A stretch of 64,000 bases of DNA, taken from the NCBI GenBank assembly GCA_015061285.1, contig SUWW01000005.1, positions 79,072 to 143,071 on the forward strand, in the 5' to 3' direction. The notes beneath the pieces are model-generated. The model saw only the letters and a list, made by a program, of their open reading frames with translations. It was not told where the DNA came from and made no database searches. Position numbers and translations under genes: made by a program. Source of the stretch: Bacteroidales bacterium (GTDB taxonomy: Bacteria > Bacteroidota > Bacteroidia > Bacteroidales > Marinilabiliaceae). This document shows, piece after piece, positions 47,099-55,261 of the stretch (position 1 is its first letter; every line of letters begins with the position of its first letter).

Positions 47099-47773
47099 AT
47101 GATTGATAATCATAAATACAGAGTATTTACGCATGGCAACGGCGGGCCTGATATATATTGGGGGGCATTGCCCGACGAACGAGACGTGGAGCAAGTTTTC
47201 GACCTGGTTGGACAACAAAACAATGATTGCGCTTTTCGCCTAATTGTGTATGAACCAAACGATTGGAACGGCGATTTCTCTCCTTGGCAAGCTCCTGCAG
47301 TGTTCAAAGGGAAAGAGTTCTTGGGCCATGGCGAACAGATGCTCGCGTGGCTTTTAGACGAATGCATTCCTCGCGTAGAGCAAGTAGCTCAACCAAGCTG
47401 CCGGTTTATGGCTGGATATTCGCTCGCGGGGCTCTTTTCGCTCTGGGCTCTCTCGCGCTGCGATCTATTTGCTGGCGCTGCAAGTTGCTCTGGCTCATTG
47501 TGGTATAATGATTGGACTAATTATATGCATGAAGCCAATTGGGGAAATATCGATAGTATATATCTGAGCCTTGGAGTGTCGGAAAAGAATACCAAAACTC
47601 AGCCAATGAATACAGTAAACGAAGCCACTCAAGCTACTTACGACTTTTTCAAAGCTACAGCGCAAAACGTGATTTTAGAGTGGAACACTGGCGGACACTT
47701 CAACTACACCACTCAGCGCACTGCCCGTGGAATCAGTTGGCTTGTGGCTAATGCCTGCTCAAAGCAGAAATAA
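47099..47773 (+). CDS. Alpha/beta-hydrolase esterase (esterase D-like)
   Basis: 224 residues from ATG 47099; a GTG at 47072 would lie within the terminator stem. The nucleophile elbow is GYSLAGLFSLW (Ser at the centre of G-x-S-x-A), a pattern of putative esterases related to enterochelin esterase and esterase D. Later segments (SIYLSLGVSEKNTKTQPMNT and EWNTGGHFNY, with the likely His) complete the triad. There is no signal peptide, so it is cytoplasmic. The substrate is unknown. The following 157 nt contain a 19-nt palindrome and the tsaB terminator. Confidence 0.78.
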   Translation: MIDNHKYRVFTHGNGGPDIYWGALPDERDVEQVFDLVGQQNNDCAFRLIVYEPNDWNGDFSPWQAPAVFKGKEFLGHGEQMLAWLLDECIPRVEQVAQPSCRFMAGYSLAGLFSLWALSRCDLFAGAASCSGSLWYNDWTNYMHEANWGNIDSIYLSLGVSEKNTKTQPMNTVNEATQATYDFFKATAQNVILEWNTGGHFNYTTQRTARGISWLVANACSKQK

Positions 47774-47827
47774 ATTTTTATGCTACCCAATGATAATATA
47801 TCTTTACCCATGTATTTGACTATTTAG

Positions 47828-47846
47828 GATTATCATGATGATAATC
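47828..47846. repeat. 19-nt palindrome GATTATCATGATGATAATC
   Basis: A perfect nine-base inverted repeat around one G, in the convergent gap between the esterase and tsaB. It lacks a T tract and so is not a standard terminator. It may be a protein-binding site. Confidence 0.45.
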
Positions 47847-47871
47847 AGTGCGTTGTCAAAAGGTGGCATAT

Positions 47872-47909
47872 AAAAAAACAGAGACGCCACGGATAAGTTG
47901 ACGTCTCTG
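47872..47909 (-). terminator. Intrinsic terminator of tsaB
   Basis: Read on the minus strand, CAGAGACG (47909-47902) pairs with CGTCTCTG (47886-47879) and is followed by a T7 tract. It lies 22 nt past the tsaB stop. Confidence 0.85.
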
Positions 47910-47930
47910 TATGTAATATTTTAGTTATGG

Positions 47931-48629
47931 CTATTTAGTGAGTCCGCGAAGGGCTTTGTTTTGTGATATAACAGCTACGTATTCTTTCAAGTAGAAAGGT
48001 TCGAAATAGGCCACATCGACAAACTCTTCGTTGGCAAATTTGCGAGAGGCAAGGCGTGCCATATTGCAAGCTAATGGGTTTATGTCGTCGATGAAATGGG
48101 CCGATTCTGAGGTGATTACCGTTTTGCATTTGTCGGCACCATCGCCGCCGAAATATACATCGCCCATAGCCAGAAAACGCTGATAAGCCGACTCGTCCAC
48201 AACCAAGGCGCAAGGTTCAGCCAAGCAGCCTTTGTCGCGATTGTAAACAGCCGTGTAGACTTCCATACGTCGAGCATCAATCATAGGTGCAACGGTTTGT
48301 GCAGCAGGATTTTGAGCAAACATTTGTTCAGCCATGATTTCAAGCGTGCTTATAGCTATCATTGGCACCGACAAAGCGTAGCAGATGCCTTTGGCAGTGC
48401 TTGCGCCTATGCGCAAACCAGTGTACGACCCAGGACCTTCACCTAAGGCAACAGCTTCGATGTCGTTCATCGTCTTGCCTGCCTGAGCCACTACTCGCTC
48501 TATCATCAGTGTGAGGTTGGAGGCGTGAGGCGCATTCTCGCCCATAAGTTCCTCGTGTGCCAACACGTTCATACCATTGCACACAGCTACTGAGCACACA
48601 TTAGTTGACGTATCAATAAGAAGTATCAT
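47931..48629 (-). CDS. tsaB: tRNA threonylcarbamoyladenosine biosynthesis protein TsaB
   Basis: 232 residues of the ASKHA-fold TsaB/YeaZ family. The start MILLIDTSTNVCSVAVCNGM and the GEGPGSYTGLRIGASTAKGI region are diagnostic. TsaB dimerises with TsaD and helps transfer threonylcarbamoyl to A37 of ANN-decoding tRNAs. It lacks the metal-binding residues of TsaD, as expected. MtaB at 32709 acts on the same t6A37 product but is not in the same operon. The upstream 177 nt to aroK are AT-rich without another gene. Confidence 0.93.
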   Translation of the reverse strand: MILLIDTSTNVCSVAVCNGMNVLAHEELMGENAPHASNLTLMIERVVAQAGKTMNDIEAVALGEGPGSYTGLRIGASTAKGICYALSVPMIAISTLEIMAEQMFAQNPAAQTVAPMIDARRMEVYTAVYNRDKGCLAEPCALVVDESAYQRFLAMGDVYFGGDGADKCKTVITSESAHFIDDINPLACNMARLASRKFANEEFVDVAYFEPFYLKEYVAVISQNKALRGLTK

Positions 48630-48806
48630 ATCTACTCTAAATTTTTCGAGTGCGAAGTTATCACTGAATTGAATGAATGAGTCACCGAAAGAAACGAATA
48701 TGACGAATTAGCCCAAAGTCGATTCATAATTAACGTTCTATATACCACTAATAGAACGCTTTAGACGTGTGGTATGGATTTGGGCGATTCGGTGATATAT
48801 ATATAA

Positions 48807-49325
48807 TTACTCATCGAATGGCATCGATTCTACTAAAAGTTTGTACATAGAGAAAGGCAATCGTTCACCATCGACGATGAGTTTTGCCTTGCGGTAGAAA
48901 GGTTCGCGTTCGGCGAGTTTCTCTTTTATGTATGCAAGGAGTTCTTCGTCGGTTTTTTCTGCAATGAGCGGACGTTTGTCTTTGGCTTTACTTAGGCGAG
49001 CAGCAAGAATTTCGGGCTCTACGCTTATGTATATAGTAGCACCCGATGCCACCATTTTGTCCATATTGTCGAAGAAACAAGGAGCGCCGCCGCCAGTAGC
49101 GACCACGGCATTGCTTATGCTGCAAAGTTCTTCAACCACAGCGTGCTCGGCATCGCGGAAGCCATCTTCGCCATATTTAGCAAAATACTCTTTGATGGTG
49201 CATTGGTGTTTTTGCTCAAAATAGTCGTCCATATCTATGAACGACCAACCCAAGTCGTGCGCCAAATAGCGGCCGATGGTGGTTTTGCCACTGCCCATAT
49301 ATCCTACAAGAAAAACTCTATTCAT
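48807..49325 (-). CDS. aroK: Shikimate kinase
   Basis: 172 residues from the ATG at 49325; the frame opens 20 codons earlier but that lead (RKVELILFLRSKKSNNNRNM) has no family counterpart. The Walker A is GYMGSGKTTIG, followed by FIDMDDYFEQKH (shikimate-binding Asp), and VVATGGGAPCF with the substrate Gly-Gly-Gly. The lid arginine is in KDKRPLIAEK. It phosphorylates shikimate in aromatic amino acid synthesis. A TATTTTTG -7-like element at 49356-49363 on the minus strand fits this start. Confidence 0.92.
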   Translation of the reverse strand: MNRVFLVGYMGSGKTTIGRYLAHDLGWSFIDMDDYFEQKHQCTIKEYFAKYGEDGFRDAEHAVVEELCSISNAVVATGGGAPCFFDNMDKMVASGATIYISVEPEILAARLSKAKDKRPLIAEKTDEELLAYIKEKLAEREPFYRKAKLIVDGERLPFSMYKLLVESMPFDE

Positions 49326-49355
49326 ATTCCTGTTGTTGTTTGATTTTTTCGAGCG

Positions 49356-49363
49356 CAAAAATA
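49356..49363 (-). promoter_or_regulatory. Candidate -7 element for aroK
   Basis: On the minus strand TATTTTTG, a match to TAnnTTTG, 31 nt before the aroK ATG. It supports the shorter aroK start because it lies inside the longer frame. Confidence 0.45.
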
Positions 49364-49410
49364 AAATTAGTTCAACTTTACGCATATAAATTGAAAGTTC
49401 GAGCCACGTA

Positions 49411-49531
49411 AAGCATAGAATTCACGGGAATGGGGCCTGTTTTTATATAACAATATGGCTTGCCCCATTGTCAAAAGCGGACGGGAAGCGCTAAAAATAT
49501 TCGTGTTTTTCGTGTGTTCCGTGGGTACTAT
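49411..49531. repeat. Dispersed imperfect inverted-repeat element, copy A
   Basis: About 120 nt beginning GAGCCACGTAAAGCATAGAA and ending ATTCGTGTTTTTCGTGTGTT plus CCGTGGGTACTAT. The ends are imperfect inverted repeats of each other, and the middle has GGCTTGCCCCATTGTC. It is closely similar to copy C at 52431-52563. It lies between aroK and the flotillin gene. Confidence 0.65.
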
Positions 49532-49591
49532 TCTACGCAAAGCGAAAGTTGATTTATCTTTACATACTAAATAATAATTATAAACACTTTT

Positions 49592-51106
49592 TTGCTTATG
49601 GATTCTACCATGTTTACTCTCGTCGCAGTGGCTATCATCGCTTTGGTCATCCTATTGTTCATATCTTATGTGAAGGCACCGCCCTCATCGGCATTCATTA
49701 TATCGGGTCTGTCGAAGGAACCTCGCGTACTTATTGGTTCGGGTGGTTTCCGCATCCCATTCTTCGAGCGTTTGGACCGTGTCTATCTCGGACAGATTAC
49801 CGTTGACATCAAGACGGAAGAGAGTGTGCCAACTACCGATTTTATCAATGTAGATGTAGATGCCGTGGCAAAAATCCGTGTTATGCCTACGAATGAGGGC
49901 ACACGTCTGGCAGCCAAGAACTTCCTGAATATGATGCCAAACGAGATTGCCGAACAGCTGCAAGACTCGTTGCAGGGTAACATGCGCGAAATCATAGGTA
50001 CGTTGGATCTTCGTTCGCTCAACACCGACCGCGACGGTTTCTCTGATCAGGTGATGACGAAGGCTCAGCCCGATATGGCTAAACTGGGTATTGAAATTAT
50101 CTCGTGCAACATCCAAAACGTCACCGACAAGGAGGGACTTATCAAAGACCTCGGTGCCGACAATACTGCAAAAATCAAGAAGGACGCCAGCATCAACCGC
50201 GCTATTGCCGAGCGCGACGTGAAGATTGAGGTATCGAAGGCCGACAGAGATGCCAACGATGCACGTGTGGATGCCGATACTGCCATAGCTATCAAAAACA
50301 ATGAACTGGCTCTGAAACGTGCTGCCCTAAAGCAGCAGGCCGATACGGCTCAAGCTGATGCCGATGCTGCATACGCAATACAACAACAAGAGCAGCAGAA
50401 GACTATCAATATCAAGACTGTAGAGGCACAGATTGAGAAGACCAAGCGCGAGCAGATTCTCTCGAGGGAGCAAATTGAGATTCGCCAGAACCAGTTGGCT
50501 GCCGAAGTGGAGAAGAAGGCCGATGCCGACAAATATCAGATAGAGAAGAATGCAGCCGCTGAACTAGAGCAGCGCAAACGTGTGGCTGAGGCTCAGAAAT
50601 ACGAGGCCGAGCAGCGCGCTCTGGCCCAGAATGCCGAGTCGGATGCCGTTCGCTACCGCTTGGAACAAGAGGCTATAGGTATCAAGGCCAAAGGTGAGGC
50701 TGAGGCATACGCCATCCAGAAGAAGGGCGAGGCTGAGGCTCAAGCTATGGACAAGAAAGCTGAAGCATACAAGAAGTACAACAATGCTGCTGTGGCTCAG
50801 ATGATGATTGAGGTGCTGCCTCAGATTGTGGAGAATGTTGCTAAACCTATCGCGTCTATCAAGGATGTACACGTCTACAGTGGCGGTCAGGATACGGGAG
50901 CCGGCCTCGGTGCTATGAGCGGCGGTGTACCAGTTGCCATCAAGCAAGCTTTCGATGTGCTGAAGTCTGCCACGGGTGTAGATATGGCAGACATTATGCG
51001 AGCTGGAACCATCGAGGCTAAGACAAACCACAACATCAGCCTCAACGACAAGGCTCGCGATGCCGTTGACAACATTACCGGGAAAGGAACAAACAACAAG
51101 AAATAA
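49592..51106 (+). CDS. Flotillin/SPFH-domain membrane protein
   Basis: 504 residues. One N-terminal membrane helix (TLVAVAIIALVILLFISYV) is followed by the SPFH/band 7 domain (about 30-200; IDVKTEESVP-like, here VDIKTEESVPTTDFINVDVD). A long Ala/Glu/Lys-rich coiled coil (about 210-420) precedes a short C-terminal tail (DVHVYSGGQDTGAGLG). This is the FloT/FloA-like architecture of membrane-domain scaffold proteins. No NfeD partner is adjacent. By eye it is richer in G/C-ending codons than the neighbouring genes, and it is flanked by dispersed repeats, which suggests separate acquisition. Confidence 0.88.
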   Translation: MLMDSTMFTLVAVAIIALVILLFISYVKAPPSSAFIISGLSKEPRVLIGSGGFRIPFFERLDRVYLGQITVDIKTEESVPTTDFINVDVDAVAKIRVMPTNEGTRLAAKNFLNMMPNEIAEQLQDSLQGNMREIIGTLDLRSLNTDRDGFSDQVMTKAQPDMAKLGIEIISCNIQNVTDKEGLIKDLGADNTAKIKKDASINRAIAERDVKIEVSKADRDANDARVDADTAIAIKNNELALKRAALKQQADTAQADADAAYAIQQQEQQKTINIKTVEAQIEKTKREQILSREQIEIRQNQLAAEVEKKADADKYQIEKNAAAELEQRKRVAEAQKYEAEQRALAQNAESDAVRYRLEQEAIGIKAKGEAEAYAIQKKGEAEAQAMDKKAEAYKKYNNAAVAQMMIEVLPQIVENVAKPIASIKDVHVYSGGQDTGAGLGAMSGGVPVAIKQAFDVLKSATGVDMADIMRAGTIEAKTNHNISLNDKARDAVDNITGKGTNNKK

Positions 51107-51123
51107 GTAATTACAATCATAGG

Positions 51124-51163
51124 AAAGCACAGAATTCACGAAAATGGGTTCTGTGCTTTTTGT
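51124..51163 (+). terminator. Terminator of the flotillin gene, formed by repeat copy B
   Basis: AAAGCACAGAA (51124-51134) pairs with TTCTGTGCTTT (51149-51159) and runs into T5. The left arm and loop (AAAGCACAGAATTCACG) are the same sequence as in repeat copy C, so a shortened copy of the dispersed element serves as the terminator. Similarity resumes at TACGTGGTTACTAT (51171-51184). Confidence 0.7.
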
Positions 51164-51222
51164 TATTTGTTACGTGGTTACTATGTACTCCTTCTCAATT
51201 CGAAAATTCTCGTGCTTATATA

Positions 51223-51522
51223 CTACGAAATGGGTTTTAGGTCTACCGTCAGTCCCATTGCAGCAGCTATGCGATAAAGGGTCGAAACTGTAGGTATGGT
51301 CAAACCACGCTCAACACGAGAAATATAACCTTTGTCGGCACCAATTCTTTCTGCCAATTCTTGTTGGGTTAATCCTGCATTTTTTCTCGCATCGAGGAGA
51401 ATTTGAGCATTATATTCTTCCCAGGCCTTATCTTCTGCGGCTTTACGGCTTTTACTTCCTTTTGCTCCAAATTCACGCTCTAATTCAGCGCTTACATCAT
51501 ATATCGTATTATCTCCGTCCAT
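51223..51522 (-). CDS. HigA-like XRE antitoxin
   Basis: 99 residues. The C-terminal half is a clear XRE helix-turn-helix: LTQQELAERIGADKGYISRV followed by ERGLTIPTVSTLYRIAAAMG. The N-terminal charged segment (about 1-40) likely folds over the toxin. It starts inside the end of the toxin gene (14-nt overlap), and the toxin-first order is typical of HigBA. It would neutralise the toxin and repress the shared promoter. Confidence 0.85.
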   Translation of the reverse strand: MDGDNTIYDVSAELEREFGAKGSKSRKAAEDKAWEEYNAQILLDARKNAGLTQQELAERIGADKGYISRVERGLTIPTVSTLYRIAAAMGLTVDLKPIS

Positions 51523-51844
51523 TTTTGTATTCCTCCTTCAATTTTATTGCTTTATCAATCTCTCGCTTAGGCGCTTTCTCTGTTTTCTTAGTATAGCAGT
51601 TAAACAGTACTACTATTGTTTCTCCATCGTAAATGAAAAAGAGTCGGAATTCTTTATTACTATACGTTACTCTAAATTCATATAACCCATCACGTACATA
51701 TTTTATGTAGTGGATAGGTATTCTATCTTCTGTTTCGAATAACAACAAAGCACGAAGAATCTTCTTCCTCTCCTGCTCCGAGAGTTTTTCCATAAACTCT
51801 CTGTAATAATGTTTATATGCTATTATCCGCCTCATACGTTGCAA
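51509..51844 (-). CDS. HigB/Gp49-like RelE-superfamily toxin
   Basis: 111 residues. It matches the phage-derived Gp49-like/HigB group: short N-terminal helices (FMEKLSEQERKKILRALLLF), then IKYVRDGLYEFRVTYSNKEF and RLFFIYDGETIVVLFNCYTK, then the C-terminal KKTEKAPKREIDKAIKLKEE helix. Conserved Arg, Lys and Tyr residues fit a ribosome-dependent mRNA endonuclease. It pairs with the downstream overlapping XRE gene. The cassette sits between repeat copies B and C. Confidence 0.84.
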   Translation of the reverse strand: MQRMRRIIAYKHYYREFMEKLSEQERKKILRALLLFETEDRIPIHYIKYVRDGLYEFRVTYSNKEFRLFFIYDGETIVVLFNCYTKKTEKAPKREIDKAIKLKEEYKNGRR

Positions 51845-51887
51845 AAATATACATGGTTGTATAACTATACAACTCGAAATAATTATT

Positions 51888-52385
51888 TCACCATAAATGG
51901 AATGTATTCTGAGAGCAAACTAAATAGGTGGAATCATTAGATAATATCATAAAACGATATTGCCCATCGTCAAATATTTGAATCTTATACCTTCCTACCA
52001 AAGGATTATTAGGCGCTTCGAACACAACAGAATCTGCATTAGAGTCTGGGAAATAATATGTGCCATGACAGTCCTCATTCCTTTTTTTTGTTCGTTTAAT
52101 TCTGATGCTATCTCTACTCTCTTTGGTCATAGTGCTATCAAAATCCATCTTTCCAAGCAATACATGAGGAAGATCAATATTCCCCTTTGTAATGGAAAAA
52201 ATATTTTGAATGTTACAATTGGTATTCCTTTTTACTATAGATTTTTCTTCATCCAAAATCCATACTCCTTGCATTTTCTCCATTCTTGCCTGATGAAGAA
52301 AATTGCATGACGCCGTAATTAATACAAGGAATATCAAAGGACTTTTCTTCAATAAAGAATTCTGTTTTCTGCTATTCTGAGTCAT
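51888..52385 (-). CDS. Small predicted lipoprotein of unknown function
   Basis: About 165 residues from ATG 52385 (or 52397, four codons earlier). The lipobox is ITASC in SPLIFLVLITASCNF. The mature part includes QGVWILDEEKSIVKRNTNC, TYYFPDSNADSVVF and RYKIQIFDDGQYRFMILSND, a beta-rich pattern that could be lipocalin-like. The open frame continues upstream to 52523, but that part is translated from repeat copy C and is not credible. I do not recognise the family. Confidence 0.55.
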   Translation of the reverse strand: MTQNSRKQNSLLKKSPLIFLVLITASCNFLHQARMEKMQGVWILDEEKSIVKRNTNCNIQNIFSITKGNIDLPHVLLGKMDFDSTMTKESRDSIRIKRTKKRNEDCHGTYYFPDSNADSVVFEAPNNPLVGRYKIQIFDDGQYRFMILSNDSTYLVCSQNTFHLW

Positions 52386-52430
52386 AAGTTCAGCCATGTT
52401 TCTAATCAGACAAAACAAATAGAATTTTTC

Positions 52431-52563
52431 AACCACTGAAAGCACAGAATTCACGGAAAATAGTTCCGAGTTTTCATGCAACAATGGGGCATGCCCCATT
52501 GTCAGAAACCAGATAAAGCTCACAAAAAATATTCGTGCTTTTCGTGTGTTCTGTGGTTACTAT
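52431..52563. repeat. Dispersed imperfect inverted-repeat element, copy C
   Basis: It starts CAACCACTGAAAGCACAGAA, has a central perfect palindrome CAATGGGGCATGCCCCATTG (52482-52501), and ends ATTCGTGCTTTTCGTGTGTT plus CTGTGGTTACTATA. The termini are imperfect inverted repeats. The end lies 5 nt from the stop of the deacetylase gene. Its closest relative is copy A at 49411. Confidence 0.68.
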
Positions 52564-52567
52564 ACAC

Positions 52568-53224
52568 TTACTCAATTTGTGTTCCTTCAAATTCTAGCCC
52601 GCTCCGCGTAACCACCTCACGCACAATATCGCACACGCCATCGAGGCGGTCGTGAAGGAGAACGATGCTGCCAGGGCGCACGTGCTCGAGTATTCGGTTT
52701 ATAACTATCTCGCGCGGCTCGTTACGCGTGTCGAACGAACGCACATCCCACGCAACTACATGCAGACCAGCCTTTTTGCAAGTCCAAGCTATCTGCCTGT
52801 TGGTGATGCCAAGCGGCGGACGGAAGAGTTTTGTATCTATACCTATGCCACGCAAAACCTCATCGGCTGCCATAATCTCGTCGCGATAATATTTATGCGG
52901 TCCCCAGAAACCATGAAAGGGATTGTGGTGCATAGAATGGTTGCCCACGGTGTGCCCGCGGCGAACGATGTCGCGCACTATTTCGGGGTGCTGTTGCGCT
53001 TTCTCGCCAATGATGAAAAAGTATGCTTTTATGTGCAATTCATCAAGTAAATCGAGGAGTTTGGGAGTATTTATGGGGTCGGGACCATCGTCGAAAGAGA
53101 GCAAAACCCTGTCGCTGCCCGACATCGTCTGCGCCTTCACAAAGCGTTGAGCTTTGATATTTGCCGCGCTATATACTTCGTAGGCGAGCAGTGCTAATAA
53201 TATTACAACTACCGCCCAAATCAA
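52568..53224 (-). CDS. Membrane-anchored polysaccharide deacetylase (CE4/NodB-like)
   Basis: 218 residues. An N-terminal hydrophobic segment (MIWAVVVILLALLAYEVYSA) anchors it. NodB motifs are LLSFDDGPDP (motif 1 Asp pair), RRGHTVGNHSMHHNPF (motif 2 His ligands), LFRPPLG (motif 3), WDVRSFD (motif 4) and IVLLHD (motif 5). It should remove acetyl groups from a glycan, but in polyene-type gene sets such proteins are recurrent with no settled role. It overlaps the half-ketosynthase gene by ATGA (53221-53224) and is the last gene of the set. Confidence 0.88.
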   Translation of the reverse strand: MIWAVVVILLALLAYEVYSAANIKAQRFVKAQTMSGSDRVLLSFDDGPDPINTPKLLDLLDELHIKAYFFIIGEKAQQHPEIVRDIVRRGHTVGNHSMHHNPFHGFWGPHKYYRDEIMAADEVLRGIGIDTKLFRPPLGITNRQIAWTCKKAGLHVVAWDVRSFDTRNEPREIVINRILEHVRPGSIVLLHDRLDGVCDIVREVVTRSGLEFEGTQIE

Positions 53225-53742
53225 TTTGCAAGTAGAATGGCTTTGGCGCGAGCAGTGAGGTTGCAGGCGTTGGGCAGATGACTTAATACGTATTCTGAAG
53301 TTGGTGTAGTCTCTTCGGCATAGACCACAAGAACGGTCGATTTTTCGGTGGCTTCGTTGAGGTAGAGACGAGCGTCGAGCAGAGCGTCGTCGAGGCTGTT
53401 GGTGCGGTTGACGTAGGTCATGTTATAGCCATTGCATCCCGTAATTATAGCTATTTGGCTACCTATGGTGTTGAACGTCGATTGAATGAATGGCGTTGGC
53501 GAAGGTTGCACATCATCGACAACATTGCGCAAAAACTTTTCGCTATCGGCAATGCAGCCCAGAGCAGTAGCGGTGATTATGGCCGTGGGTTTCTCTATGC
53601 CCGCACGTCGCAAGCACTCCATGCCGCAAGCCACACCGCTTTTCACTATTGCGCTCATGCGACGGCGCATGTTGGCATCGGGAATAAGCGATTTGATGTC
53701 GAGCGCGTCGCTAAATTCTACTACCGATAATTCTGTTATCAT
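53221..53742 (-). CDS. Stand-alone half-ketosynthase (KS N-terminal-like domain, no active-site Cys)
   Basis: 173 residues, about half of a ketosynthase. The pattern MRRRMSAIVKSGVACGMECL, TAIITATALGCIADSEKFLR and PTPFIQSTFNTIGSQIAIIT is that of the 'ketoacyl-synth_2' N-terminal domain found in polyene and flexirubin-type loci. The end of the N-terminal thiolase half, where the active Cys would be, reads ITGCNGYNMTYVNRTNS without the TACSSS-like loop. A non-catalytic partner such as a chain-length factor is inferred. It is coupled to the deacetylase gene and 72 nt downstream of the second KS gene. Confidence 0.72.
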   Translation of the reverse strand: MITELSVVEFSDALDIKSLIPDANMRRRMSAIVKSGVACGMECLRRAGIEKPTAIITATALGCIADSEKFLRNVVDDVQPSPTPFIQSTFNTIGSQIAIITGCNGYNMTYVNRTNSLDDALLDARLYLNEATEKSTVLVVYAEETTPTSEYVLSHLPNACNLTARAKAILLAN

Positions 53743-53763
53743 AATTTACTTTTCCGTTACAAA

Positions 53764-53834
53764 TGGCTTCGACAAGCTCAGCCAGCGCAATTTTCAATTC
53801 TCAACTTTCAATTCTCAATTTTCAATTCTCAATT
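53764..53834. repeat. TGGCTTCGACAAGCTCAGCCA motif plus TTTCAATTCTCAA short tandem repeat
   Basis: 53764-53784 is a 21-nt motif starting TGGCTTCGACAAGCTC that recurs at 55027 and 55137. It is followed at 53789-53834 by about four imperfect copies of a 13-nt unit (TTTCAATTCTCAA). The last codons and stop of the KS gene ending at 53815 are made from this tandem repeat. Confidence 0.75.
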
Positions 53835-54993
53835 TACCAGAGAATATCAACGCCGTACTATTTCCGCCAAAGCCGTGCGACGTACTCATAACATTATTCA
53901 CCGTGGCATGCTGCAATGTGGTAACAGGCTTCGTAACATCTTCTGTCATTGGAGTCTCGTAGTTGAGCGTAGGCCAAAGCATACCATTATTTATACTTAG
54001 TATGCTAAACACCGCCTCGATAGAGCCAGCAGCCGCAAGCGTATGGCCAGTGAAAGCCTTAGTGCTGCTGAATGGCGGAACGCTGCCGAACACCGCCTGC
54101 ATGGCAGCCATCTCCGATGCATCGTTGTTTTGAGTGCCGGTTCCGTGTACGTTGATATAATCAATATCCTTTGGCTCAATATTCGCTTTGCGAAGTGCTT
54201 GTAGCATAGCCATTTGAGCACCACGACCATCGTCGCTCATTGCAGTTTGGTGATGGGCGTCGTTGGCATTGGCGTAGCCGGTTAAGTATGCATATTTATT
54301 ATGAGCGTCGGCGGCGCGCTGGAGAACTAAGTAGGCCGCGCCTTCGCCAAGGTTTAATCCCTCGCGGTTGCGGTCGAACGGACGGCAAGGCTTGTTGCTA
54401 AGCAGCATAAGCGAGTTGAAGCCCGCAAAAGTGTAGTCGCAGAGGGCATCGGTGCCACCCACAACCACGGCATCTGCCTCGCCAGCATCGAGCAAGCGAG
54501 CGCCCAACATGATGGCGTTAGCCGACGACGAGCAAGCGGTGCTTATGGCGGTGTAGTATCCACCCAAACCGCAATAGTCGCGAATCATCAGTGTTGATGA
54601 GCCACAGTCGTGCTGCGCCACGTAGTGCAAATTGCCACTTCCGCTATTTACATAATCTTTATAAAAAGTAGGCGTCAGGTCCATGCCGCCAACCGTGGTT
54701 GACGAGATGAATGCGACTTTTTTCAGGTCGGCAAGGTGGGCAGAGTCGACAGCCTCTTTGGCGGCAAGCATTCCAAGGAGCGTGGTGCGCGAAATGAGTT
54801 TTTCGGTAGCTATGCCAAGCATCGATTTCAATTCGTCGTTGGTATGCTGCACTTCGCCTGCTGGCACACGAAATTTTTCGGTAGTTATGTGCGCCTCGCG
54901 GATGCCCGTTTCGCCCTTGCAAAGCTTCTGCAAGTTGGACTCAATGCCCACACCCAACGCACTCACTATACCTATGCCGCTAATTGCTATCAT
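53815..54993 (-). CDS. Beta-ketoacyl-ACP synthase II type (second KS of the set)
   Basis: 392 residues with a full catalytic triad: Cys154 in STACSSSANAI, His283 in NVHGTGTQNND and His317 in KAFTGHTLAAAGS. It elongates acyl-ACP by decarboxylative condensation. The C-terminus (GKLRIEN) is encoded by the AT-rich tandem repeat at 53789-53834, so its original end may have been replaced. The start codon at 54993 abuts a 110-bp tandem duplication, which separates this gene from the ACP gene by 268 nt. Confidence 0.9.
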   Translation of the reverse strand: MIAISGIGIVSALGVGIESNLQKLCKGETGIREAHITTEKFRVPAGEVQHTNDELKSMLGIATEKLISRTTLLGMLAAKEAVDSAHLADLKKVAFISSTTVGGMDLTPTFYKDYVNSGSGNLHYVAQHDCGSSTLMIRDYCGLGGYYTAISTACSSSANAIMLGARLLDAGEADAVVVGGTDALCDYTFAGFNSLMLLSNKPCRPFDRNREGLNLGEGAAYLVLQRAADAHNKYAYLTGYANANDAHHQTAMSDDGRGAQMAMLQALRKANIEPKDIDYINVHGTGTQNNDASEMAAMQAVFGSVPPFSSTKAFTGHTLAAAGSIEAVFSILSINNGMLWPTLNYETPMTEDVTKPVTTLQHATVNNVMSTSHGFGGNSTALIFSGKLRIEN

Positions 54994-55211
54994 TATTTAT
55001 ACTTATACTGTTTTAGTAATTACAATTGGCTTCGACAAGCTCAGCCAACCCACTTTGATTTGTCGCATTGAGTTCGTAACTCGTAACTCTCAATTCGTAA
55101 TATTATTTATACTTATACTGTTTTCGTAATTACAATTGGCTTCGACAAGCTCAGTCAACCCACTTTGATTTGTCGCATTGAGTTCGTAACTCGTAACTCT
55201 CAATTCGTAAT
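54992..55211. repeat. Tandem duplication, 2 x 110 bp
   Basis: Copy 1 spans 54992-55101 and copy 2 spans 55102-55211. They differ at only a couple of positions (for example TTTTAGTAAT versus TTTTCGTAAT, and CTCAGCC versus CTCAGTC). Each copy contains the TGGCTTCGACAAGCTC motif and the GTAACTCGTAACTC block. No ORF is present. It fills the gap between the ACP gene and the second KS gene. Confidence 0.92.
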
Positions 55212-55261
55212 TAATCTGTGTCATCTCGCGTCATCTGTGCGAAATACACAAGTTGAGATTC

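Noticed and set aside
54992-55211. Possible CRISPR array at the tandem repeat
   Set aside because: There are only two 110-bp copies directly abutting with no spacers and no cas genes nearby.
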